Program-made: the position numbers and the translations under genes | In this document: one piece after another, positions 1 to 4,569 of the stretch | How positions within the stretch are numbered: the first letter of the stretch is position 1 | Layout of the letters: each line of letters starts with the position of its first letter | Source: CAYXXZ01 sp964469165 | Lineage (GTDB): Bacteria > Pseudomonadota > Gammaproteobacteria > Pseudomonadales > Porticoccaceae | Direction of reading: 5' to 3' | DNA: 5,321 bases | Assembly (NCBI GenBank): GCA_964469165.1 | Contig: CAYXXZ010000154.1 | Coordinates: 1 to 5,321 of the forward strand | The notes under the pieces: model-generated | The model's input: the letters and a program-made list of their open reading frames with translations, nothing else | The model's database searches: none | Told to the model about the DNA's origin: nothing

Positions 1-37
1 GTGGGGGTCGGAGGTTCGAATCCTCTCGTTCCGACCA
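1..37 (+). tRNA. tRNA-Pro, 3' part only (5' part outside the window)
   Basis: This is the 3' half of a proline tRNA. Positions 10-14 (GGAGG) pair with 22-26 (CCTCT) around the T-loop TTCGAAT at 15-21. Positions 27-33 (CGTTCCG) are the 3' strand of the acceptor stem, followed by discriminator A34 and an encoded CCA at 35-37. The acceptor implies a C1-G72 pair, which with A73 is typical of bacterial tRNA-Pro, and the variable loop GGGTC and T-arm match E. coli proM/proK closely. The anticodon lies before base 1, so the isoacceptor cannot be read. In E. coli a tRNA-Pro(UGG) ends the argX-hisR-leuT-proM operon; whether other tRNA genes precede this one is not visible. Confidence 0.9.
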
Positions 38-48
38 ATAATCCTTTG

Positions 49-80
49 AAAAGGCCGGAGTTTTTACTCCGGCCTTTTTT
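49..80 (+). terminator. intrinsic terminator of the tRNA-Pro transcript
   Basis: An 11-bp perfect stem (51-61 AAGGCCGGAGT with 66-76 ACTCCGGCCTT) encloses a TTTT loop and runs straight into a T tract at 75-80. A run of A before the stem pairs with part of the T tract, so it may also work from the other strand. It starts about 12 nt after the tRNA CCA end, the usual position for a tRNA operon terminator. Confidence 0.93.
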
Positions 81-120
81 ATTTTCCGGATACCGAAAGG
101 CGCCCGGATGCCCCGTCCCG

Positions 121-315
121 TCAGGCCGGATCGGCAAGAAGGTTCGCCTGCAGCAGATTCTTGATTTCGAGAAGGTGCTTGTCCTCTTTATCGAACGCGT
201 GTGCCTTGCTGTGGGAGAGAGCCTGAATCAGGCAGGTTTCTTTTTGATTGTGCTTTCTGATCAGAATAACTGTCTGGCGCTCATCAGATTGGTGCCCTTC
301 AGCTTCCCGAAACAA
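121..315 (-). CDS. doubtful small ORF, 64 aa, function unknown
   Basis: An open frame of 64 codons starts with TTG at 315 and has no clear ribosome binding site in front of it. The product would be hydrophilic and probably helical, rich in K, E, H and L (for example KEDKHLLEIKNLLQANLLAD near the C-terminus), with no signal peptide or membrane segment. I do not recognise it. It is in the same frame as the orphan gene end at 319-405, separated only by that TGA and one codon, so it may instead be the former 3' part of that gene after a nonsense change. Nothing in the plus strand here looks coding. The weak start and decayed surroundings make it uncertain that a protein is made. Confidence 0.3.
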   Translation of the reverse strand: MFREAEGHQSDERQTVILIRKHNQKETCLIQALSHSKAHAFDKEDKHLLEIKNLLQANLLADPA

Positions 316-318
316 AGA

Positions 319-405
319 TCAATGAAGCCAGGCGCCGGTGGGGCCGCGCATGCGGCGCACGGTGCCCTGCCACATCTCGGGCGTAATACCTGGAGCGAAG
401 CTGAA
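319..405 (-). pseudogene. orphan 3' end of an unrecognised gene
   Basis: Reading right to left, about 28 codons from near 405 to TGA 319-321 give SFAPGITPEMWQGTVRRM then RGPTGAWLH. Most codons from GITPEM onward end in G or C and the composition is protein-like, unlike the other frames here, so I take it as a real coding fragment. Upstream of about 405 the frame stays open only as antisense of the Ku remnant and turns into low-quality residues, so the original gene appears cut off by a rearrangement. I do not recognise the family; the piece is too short to assign. The right boundary is an estimate. Confidence 0.4.
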
Positions 406-433
406 TGAGCAGCTACGCCTGACTGAACAGTAA

Positions 434-968
434 TGCGAGAAAGGGCAGTACGTCGTCATCAGTGAAGACGACATCAAGGCGGTGCTCCCCGAAGCCACGC
501 AAACCATCGACATTTTTGCATTTGTCGACGATGGAAGCATACCCTGGATCAATTTTCACAAACCCTATTTTCTGAGCCCAGACCCATCTGGTAATCCGCA
601 CAAGGCAACACTTGCCGCTGCCATCTCCTACGATGACGCCTTGGTGGTGATGCTTCTGCGTTGACCCGCCGAGGTGCGCAGTGTTCGCTCGATCTGCATA
701 AAAGTGCCATCGAGGCCAAGCTGTCCGTTCAGGAGCTGCGCATGGCCGAACAACTCGTCGAGCAGATGACCACAGCATGGGAAGTGGACGATGGCGCGGC
801 TGAAAAAGCGGGGGCGGATATCATTGATCTCACCGAAATGTTGAAACGTAGCCTCGGTGATCGTGGCGCGTAGAAAAAACGACGGGTTCGAAGAAAGCTC
901 CTTCGGCAGTCACAAAGTCAGAAAATGGTGGCACCAAACGAACACGCAAGCGTGCGCAAAATAAATAA
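434..968 (+). pseudogene. ku: Ku (DNA end-joining protein) pseudogene, N-terminus missing
   Basis: Bacterial Ku binds broken DNA ends and recruits LigD for non-homologous end joining. Three successive frames give a recognisable Ku. Positions 434-661 encode CEKGQYVVISEDDIKAVLPE, then TQTIDIFAFVDDGSIPW and FHKPYFLSPDP, matching the Ku core of pseudomonads. Positions about 676-870 encode KSAIEAKLSVQELRMAEQLV, EQMTTAW and GADIIDLTEMLKRSLG, the Ku C-terminal region. Positions about 864-968 encode a basic tail (EKTTGSKKAPSAV to KRTRKRAQNK, stop 966-968). Damage: no N-terminal ~60 residues; about 30 residues apparently lost after SPDPSGNPHK (near 600); about 20 lost after TTAW (near 780); TGA at 662-664 where relatives have Trp (LRWPxEVRS); and frame changes near 680 and 865, each in the direction of a 1-nt deletion. 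Deletion sizes are from memory of Pseudomonas Ku. Minus-strand frames across it are antisense shadows. Confidence 0.88.
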
Positions 969-984
969 CGTCGGCGTTATTTAT
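961..984. repeat. 10-bp perfect inverted repeat at the end of the Ku remnant
   Basis: ATAAATAACG (961-970) and CGTTATTTAT (975-984) are perfect inverted copies around TCGG. The left arm contains the TAA stop of the Ku tail. The stem is AT-rich and no long T tract follows on either strand, so terminator function is uncertain. Confidence 0.55.
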
Positions 985-1118
985 GAAAAAATCTTGAGGG
1001 ATACTATCGCAAAGGGGACTTCAGCTGAACATCGGAACCGCGTCACGAGAATGCCAAAAGATGCGCCAGTCGGTGCCAAAACTGGCGGGCATGTCTTTAC
1101 GTCGTTCCTTAAACACAA

Positions 1119-1151
1119 TAAAAAAGGACCTGGCGTTTCCGCTAAGTCCTT
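1119..1151 (-). terminator. intrinsic terminator of tRNA-Arg
   Basis: On the minus strand AAGGAC (1151-1146) pairs with GTCCTT (1129-1124), continued by an inner stem interrupted by one mismatch and one wobble and closed by a GAAA tetraloop (1139-1136). The stem leads into a T tract at 1125-1121 (minus-strand sense). It begins 9 nt after the encoded CCA of the tRNA-Arg gene. Confidence 0.85.
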
Positions 1152-1160
1152 GATTCTAAA

Positions 1161-1237
1161 TGGCGCACTCGGGAGGATTCGAACCTCCGACCGCCCGGTT
1201 CGTAGCCGGGTACTCTATCCAGCTGAGCTACGAGTGC
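1161..1237 (-). tRNA. tRNA-Arg (anticodon ACG)
   Basis: A complete 77-nt cloverleaf on the minus strand. The acceptor stem is GCACTCG (1237-1231) with CGAGTGC (1171-1165), discriminator G, and encoded CCA at 1163-1161. The D-arm is AGCTCAGCTGGATAGAGT. The anticodon stem CCCGG/CCGGG holds the loop CTACGAA, giving anticodon ACG. The T-arm is GGAGG-TTCGAAT-CCTCC. It is close to E. coli tRNA-Arg(ACG). In bacteria A34 of this tRNA is normally deaminated to inosine by TadA, so it reads CGU, CGC and CGA. It stands alone, with its own promoter and terminator, and converges on the tRNA-Pro gene at the left edge. Confidence 0.97.
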
Positions 1238-1262
1238 GTAAAACACTGTGTCGAGGGCGCGT

Positions 1263-1322
1263 ACTATAAAGATTGAGCCCCTGTTCGTCAACCATTGAAT
1301 CCGCTTTTTTTATGCCTTTTTT
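1263..1322 (-). promoter_or_regulatory. sigma70 promoter of tRNA-Arg with UP-like A tracts
   Basis: On the minus strand TTGACG (1291-1286) and TATAGT (1268-1263) are separated by 17 nt. Upstream lie two A tracts (minus sense) at 1305-1311 and 1317-1322, in the region where an UP element would contact the RNA polymerase alpha subunits. The discriminator after the -10 is GC-rich (ACGCGCCCTCG), as in stable-RNA promoters under stringent control. A start near 1256 leaves a leader of about 20 nt before the tRNA. Confidence 0.85.
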
Positions 1323-1560
1323 CAAGGGTTGGGTCTGTGGTCGCAGGGATCGCAGTAGGGCTATAAACAGCAAGCTTCAAAGCGCACCTTGCCCGATCTT
1401 GGTTTTTACCACTACATACCAGCGTTTATGGAGTCATTGCACGAATGGAGCAAGCCAGTTTCATCTGTTGCCCCAGTGGTATGCTGATGGCGTCCCTGGA
1501 TGGGATGGTTGCTCAAACTCTTTACCAATGGGGCGCAGGCCTGCCGGAAAGGCTCACATC
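1323..1560. other. non-coding stretch between the GFA gene and the tRNA-Arg promoter
   Basis: I see no supportable gene here. Open frames on the plus strand lack ribosome sites and overlap the GFA gene in antisense. The only structure noted is a 10-bp palindrome GCAGGCCTGC at 1535-1544, about 17 nt downstream of the GFA stop, with no T tract after it, so I do not call it a terminator. Confidence 0.5.
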
Positions 1561-1980
1561 TCATTCGCCTGCGTGCCAATTAAAGATTTCGTTTTTGGTC
1601 AGGTTTTTGGTCTTTTCTGCAAAAGAATAAAACGATGGTTTCTGATCTATGAATACCTGCCCTGTGAATTCCCATTCGTTCGCGCCGTCAAACAAACCTA
1701 CGGGTATGGAGTAATGCGCACCTTCCGCCAGGCGGAAAAATAAATGGGTGCCACATTTGCGACAGAATCCACGTTCCGCCCAGGTTGACGAATTGTAGAT
1801 CGATATCTGTTCCGAACCTTCGAAGCTCACGGCAGTGCCGCACTCCGCTGCGAGCAGGGGGCCGCCACCCCATTTTCGACACATTACACAGTGGCAGGCA
1901 CCCACGCTGTTGCTTTTTGGCGTGGCAGTGACCTGGACCGCGCCGCACAGGCAGCTTCCCTTTCTGGTTTTGGAGTTCAT
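1561..1980 (-). CDS. GFA family (CENP-V fold) zinc-binding protein, 139 aa
   Basis: This is a member of the Gfa/CENP-V zinc-fold family, named after the glutathione-dependent formaldehyde-activating enzyme of Paracoccus; most members have no proven substrate, so I do not assign the reaction. Zinc ligands are visible as GSCLCGAVQV (Cys 10 and 12), ACHCVMCRKW (Cys 29, 31, 34) and RGFCRKCGTHLFF (Cys 73 and 76), the standard arrangement. Length is typical and there is no signal peptide, so it should be cytoplasmic. I chose ATG 1980 because GAGGTG ends 6 nt before it; an in-frame GTG at 1989 overlaps that ribosome site and is less likely. It stands alone, with a candidate promoter directly upstream. 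Confidence 0.92.
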   Translation of the reverse strand: MNSKTRKGSCLCGAVQVTATPKSNSVGACHCVMCRKWGGGPLLAAECGTAVSFEGSEQISIYNSSTWAERGFCRKCGTHLFFRLAEGAHYSIPVGLFDGANEWEFTGQVFIDQKPSFYSFAEKTKNLTKNEIFNWHAGE

Positions 1981-2010
1981 TGTATGCACCTCAATTGAAA
2001 TCTCTGAAAT

Positions 2011-2038
2011 ACTCTAGCACACACGGCAGATGAATAAA
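2011..2038 (-). promoter_or_regulatory. candidate extended -10 promoter of the GFA gene
   Basis: On the minus strand TGCTAGAGT gives an extended -10 (TAGAGT at 2016-2011). A weak -35, TTTATT (2038-2033), lies 16 nt upstream. It sits about 30 nt before the GFA start codon. The -35 match is poor, so the call rests mainly on the extended -10. Confidence 0.4.
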
Positions 2039-2042
2039 TTTT

Positions 2043-2099
2043 CTGGCAGCCGCCGATACAGCGGCCCGCGACGCTTGACGTGGCGCAACCCTCTGCCAG
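2043..2099. repeat. nested inverted repeats between the small-protein gene and the GFA promoter
   Basis: CTGGCAG (2043-2049) and CTGCCAG (2093-2099) form a 7-bp outer stem. Inside, GCCGC (2049-2053) can pair with GCGGC (2061-2065). The element lies just after the stop of the 74-aa small protein on the minus strand and could be its terminator, but only AAAATTTATT follows, not a T tract. Confidence 0.4.
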
Positions 2100-2113
2100 C
2101 TGGAGAGCCGGCA

Positions 2114-2338
2114 TCAGATCCTGCGAATGACCTGGTTGGTCTGGATGATTCTGGATGCCGCGGGATCATCCTTGACGGGATTCAGCTCGAGGCCCGCCAG
2201 CGTCATGTATTCCCGGGTGGTAGGCAGGATGCGCTGTTTGTTGATCCTGATCTTGATCCGGTACCGCTGGTAAAGAATGACGGTGTGCTCTTCACCGTCG
2301 TCTGACAGCGCACGGAAGCGGCCAAGTTCTTTCAGCAT
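2114..2338 (-). CDS. small conserved-looking protein, 74 aa, unknown function (paralogue B)
   Basis: I do not recognise a named family. The protein begins MLKELGRFRALSDDGEEHTV and has no signal peptide, membrane segment or cysteine. It is clearly related to the 70-aa protein encoded just upstream: both start with E..RFRA.SDDG, then a hydrophobic strand ending in Tyr, a (Y/L).T..GL segment in the middle, and a short I..T hydrophobic/basic end. The pattern suggests a small beta-rich fold, which is inference. Start ATG 2338 is supported by AGAGG 7 nt upstream. The open frame continues upstream to an ATG at 2410, but that extension is Arg/His-rich and without the shared motif, so it is rejected. 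The ribosome site lies inside a small inverted repeat (2346-2356). Confidence 0.78.
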   Translation of the reverse strand: MLKELGRFRALSDDGEEHTVILYQRYRIKIRINKQRILPTTREYMTLAGLELNPVKDDPAASRIIQTNQVIRRI

Positions 2339-2479
2339 AAGTGTGCCTCTCAGAGGTCTACCATGCCTCGGAGCATCCCGAGCCATCCCGTGACAAGTTC
2401 GCGTGCTCATGTGTGTTCCTTGACTGAAAAATGCAGCTGATCGAGCAGCCTTGGTGAGAGAAGGTGGACTACTTCCTCC

Positions 2480-2692
2480 TCACATTCTTGTAAGCATGAC
2501 CCCGGTGGAAAATATCTGAAAACGTCCGTTGGGACAGCGTTTGACTTTCAGACCGTTCTCCGTGAGATAGCGGAGCGGTCCTTTCTTCCTTTGGGCCTCA
2601 TCATCTCCAGGGGAAGGTGCCTTTTCGTACACAGTGATGAGATAGGTATTGCCGTCGTCACTTTTGGCTCTGAATCTTTCTATCTCGCGCAT
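2480..2692 (-). CDS. small conserved-looking protein, 70 aa, unknown function (paralogue A)
   Basis: The protein begins MREIERFRAKSDDGNTYLIT and aligns over its whole length with the 74-aa protein that follows it on the same strand (142-nt gap), with an N-terminal E..RFRA.SDDG, a Tyr ending the first strand (VYEK), then L.Y.T..GL and a final I.STG segment. The middle (SPGDDEAQRKKG) is a charged loop where the two differ most. No signal peptide or membrane segment is seen. Start ATG 2692 has AGGGG 9 nt upstream. Upstream on the minus strand TTGCCA with a weak CATATT 16 nt on may be a promoter, but the match is poor. No function is assigned; a tandem duplication is the simplest origin of the pair. 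Confidence 0.8.
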   Translation of the reverse strand: MREIERFRAKSDDGNTYLITVYEKAPSPGDDEAQRKKGPLRYLTENGLKVKRCPNGRFQIFSTGVMLTRM

Positions 2693-2863
2693 AGACAGTG
2701 CCCCTGTGGGCTAGCCTATAAATATGGCACGAATGTGGCAGTTGGCAAGGTGGGAATGCCAGGGCTATTACCAAACGGCTAGGAAACCTGGTGGCAGTTT
2801 TGCGCAAAGACTGGAGGGTTTTGGGGCGCTAACGCCAGATGGCTGGAGTACGCGAAATGGTCA

Positions 2864-3322
2864 TCATGTTTGACGCAGCACCTTCAGCATGCGTGTGTAG
2901 TCCTTGCGGTATTGTCTGGCGAGAGTGCGTTTTTGGGAATCGCCGAGAATTTTTCCCGATACCTGGAAGAATTTCTTTTCTTCTTCGCTGAGGTGGTGAT
3001 GCACTTCGTGCGAAAGTTTTTTGGCCGTTGCCAGCCAGCCTCTTCCGGACGTATCTTTTTTCTGAAGCTCCTCGACCAGTTCGTCGATTTCATGGTGCTC
3101 GTGCAGGGCGTGGCGGGAGGAGTACAGTCCCATGTCATCCATCAATATGGGGGCGTAAAGGAAACGCTCCTCCGCCGCAGCATGGGCGGCCAACTCGACG
3201 CGCAGTTCGCTGAATGTGGCGATGCGATGCTGGGTGTGCGGCTTGGACATCAGCAATTCGCGACACAGCGAACGCTGAATTTCATGGCTTTCACGCAGGG
3301 CGTCGTAGATCGTTTCACTCAT
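2864..3322 (-). CDS. hemerythrin-like HHE-domain protein, 152 aa
   Basis: This single-domain hemerythrin-type protein is expected to form a four-helix bundle with a non-haem di-iron site that binds O2, and in some members senses or protects against O2, NO or iron stress. Ligand candidates appear in order: His13 (ESHEIQ), His47-x3-Glu51 (AHAAAEE), the cluster HALHEHHEID around residues 71-80 (His74 or His77), and HHHLSEEE at 108-115 (His109 or 110 with Glu113 or 114). These fit the H...HxxxE...H...HxxxE signature of the HHE family. No signal peptide or extra domain is present, so it should be a soluble cytoplasmic protein. Start ATG 3322 has GGAAGG 6 nt upstream. It is probably transcribed from the region at 3323-3588. 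The exact physiological role cannot be read from sequence. Confidence 0.92.
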   Translation of the reverse strand: MSETIYDALRESHEIQRSLCRELLMSKPHTQHRIATFSELRVELAAHAAAEERFLYAPILMDDMGLYSSRHALHEHHEIDELVEELQKKDTSGRGWLATAKKLSHEVHHHLSEEEKKFFQVSGKILGDSQKRTLARQYRKDYTRMLKVLRQT

Positions 3323-3387
3323 CGCGGGCCTTCCGGTGATTGCTGGTTACGCACAAATCGGCAATTTTCGCTATGGCTGTAGTTGGA

Positions 3388-3481
3388 CTGTAAAGCAGAG
3401 CCATAAGCTTTAAGCTCTAGGTTGAACCCTGGTAAAACGCCGTTCTTGCAGTACTTCTGCTTAAAGCTTATGGCTTACAGC
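3388..3481. repeat. long inverted repeat built of heptad units
   Basis: GCCATAAGCTTTAAGC (3400-3415) and GCTTAAAGCTTATGGC (3459-3474) are perfect 16-bp inverted copies, 43 nt apart. On the plus strand the right arm reads TTAAAGC TTATGGC TTACAGC (3461-3481), three related heptads; the left arm repeats the outermost one imperfectly (CTGTAA at 3388-3393), separated by a 6-nt insertion. A smaller hairpin (GCAG 3448-3451 with CTGC 3457-3460) lies in the loop. No T tract follows on either side. It may be a dispersed intergenic repeat of the genus; only one copy is in this window. Confidence 0.75.
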
Positions 3482-3531
3482 TCATCCTTCATCTCAGAGT
3501 TGCAGCCTGAATTTCCGACCACTGTGTAATA

Positions 3532-3559
3532 ACCATAGACCCGCTTCCGCGCCTGTCAA
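3532..3559 (-). promoter_or_regulatory. candidate sigma70 promoter upstream of the inverted repeat
   Basis: On the minus strand a consensus -35 TTGACA (3559-3554) and TATGGT (3537-3532) are 16 nt apart. A start near 3525 would transcribe through the inverted repeat at 3481-3388 and on toward the hemerythrin gene, whose ATG is about 200 nt away. It lies just 30 nt past the cmoB stop. It could drive hemerythrin with a long structured leader, or a small RNA. Confidence 0.5.
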
Positions 3560-3588
3560 TGAATGAGGGTGGTTTCTGGCATCAGTCT

Positions 3589-4560
3589 CTATAGCGGGGT
3601 ATTCGCCAGAAATATGGCTCGGGTCGGTGCCGGGTGGCCTTCCACGGTGAGTTTGCGGTTGTCGGGGTCGAGGAAATCGGCGAGAGACTCGAAGTGCATC
3701 CAGGCGGTGCGGCGCTGTTCGTCGCGGGAAGTCTGGCCTATGTCCACCATACGAGGATTGTGCAGCCCCAGGGCATTCATCCATTGAAGGACCTCGCCGG
3801 GGCAGGGCACACACCAGACATTGCGCATCTTCGCGTAACGGCCGCTCGGAATCAGGGACTCAGGGCCATCCACCACCAGGGTTTCGAGCACCATGAGGCC
3901 GCCGGGCTTGAGGCAACCCGCGAGCTCGCGGAGATGTTCCAGCGGGTCGCGGCGATGGTAGATCACGCCCATGGACAGCACCGTATCGAAGCTGTGCAGG
4001 CCCGCTGGCACATGCTCGATGCCCAGCGGCAGTACATCCACGGCGATGTCGGGGCAGTACTTCCTGAAGACCTCGAACTGATACACGAACTTGGCGGACG
4101 GGTCTATGCCGATCACCCGCGCTGCGCCGGCACCGTGCAGGCGCATGCAGTGATAGCCGTTGCCGCAGCCCACATCGAGAATGTGCTGACCGGCGAGGGA
4201 GGACAGGTGTGGCAGCAGGCGCTGCCATTTCCAGTCGGAGCGCCATTCGGTATCGATATGCACGCCAAACAGCTCCCAGGGGCCCTTGCGCCAGGGATGA
4301 AGCCCCATCAGTGTGTCGCGAAGCCGCTTTCGCGTCTGGTCTTTGCAATCGTCGGTGGTGCCGATGCGCACTGCGGTGGTCAGGTCCCGCGACGACGGCG
4401 CGATCTGCGGCAGCTGCTCGATGACCTGCTGCCAGCCGGGCAGATCGCCCCAGCGCTCGATGCTCAGACCCTGTGTGATTTGATCGGGCAACTGCTCGGC
4501 CCAGATCTCGAATCCCGGGGTGTTCCGCATCCAGTGGTGCAGTTGTTGATAATCGGGCAT
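3589..4560 (-). CDS. cmoB: tRNA U34 carboxymethyltransferase CmoB, 323 aa
   Basis: CmoB transfers a carboxymethyl group from carboxy-S-adenosylmethionine to 5-hydroxyuridine-34 of tRNA, giving cmo5U, which widens codon reading by tRNAs for Ala, Leu, Pro, Ser, Thr and Val. The length equals E. coli CmoB. An N-terminal helical part is followed by HPWRKGPWELFGVHIDTEWR (Lys92, Trp106 and Lys111 correspond to ligand-binding residues of E. coli), then the Rossmann methyltransferase core: ILDVGCGNGYH (Gly131), GIDPS (153-155), LGIEHVP (Ile181-Glu182), SMGVIYHRRDPLEHL (Met197, Tyr201). The C-terminus has EQRRTAWM, ESLADFLDP and EGHPAPTRA (Arg314). Start ATG 4560 follows the cmoA stop by 9 nt. No clear Shine-Dalgarno sequence is present (only GAAAACC), so translation is probably coupled to cmoA. 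Confidence 0.98.
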   Translation of the reverse strand: MPDYQQLHHWMRNTPGFEIWAEQLPDQITQGLSIERWGDLPGWQQVIEQLPQIAPSSRDLTTAVRIGTTDDCKDQTRKRLRDTLMGLHPWRKGPWELFGVHIDTEWRSDWKWQRLLPHLSSLAGQHILDVGCGNGYHCMRLHGAGAARVIGIDPSAKFVYQFEVFRKYCPDIAVDVLPLGIEHVPAGLHSFDTVLSMGVIYHRRDPLEHLRELAGCLKPGGLMVLETLVVDGPESLIPSGRYAKMRNVWCVPCPGEVLQWMNALGLHNPRMVDIGQTSRDEQRRTAWMHFESLADFLDPDNRKLTVEGHPAPTRAIFLANTPL

Positions 4561-4569
4561 GGGCGGTTT

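Noticed and set aside
413..778. Minus-strand 121-codon frame
   Set aside because: It is the antisense of the Ku pseudogene; the plus-strand translation has clear homology and this one does not.
1063..1087. 7-bp inverted repeat CGCCAGT/ACTGGCG downstream of the Ku remnant
   Set aside because: No T tract follows on either strand and the 10-nt loop is ordinary, so I do not call it a terminator.
925..1269. Plus-strand 114-codon frame after the Ku remnant
   Set aside because: It runs antisense through the whole tRNA-Arg and its terminator (the familiar false RIRTSDRPVRSR-type translation) and has no ribosome site.
1273..1743. Plus-strand 156-codon frame between tRNA-Arg and the GFA gene
   Set aside because: Its 3' third is antisense to the GFA gene and its start lies inside the tRNA-Arg promoter; no ribosome site or recognisable domain.
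2339..2410. N-terminal extension of the 74-aa protein to an ATG at 2410
   Set aside because: The extension is Arg/His-rich and absent from the paralogue, while ATG 2338 has a good ribosome site and matches the paralogue start.
2870..3382. Plus-strand 170-codon frame
   Set aside because: It is antisense to the hemerythrin-like gene, whose metal-ligand motifs and ribosome site fix the coding strand.
3400..3474. Inverted repeat as terminal repeats of a tiny mobile element (MITE)
   Set aside because: The arms enclose only 43 nt and I see no flanking target duplication; a structural or dispersed palindrome fits better.
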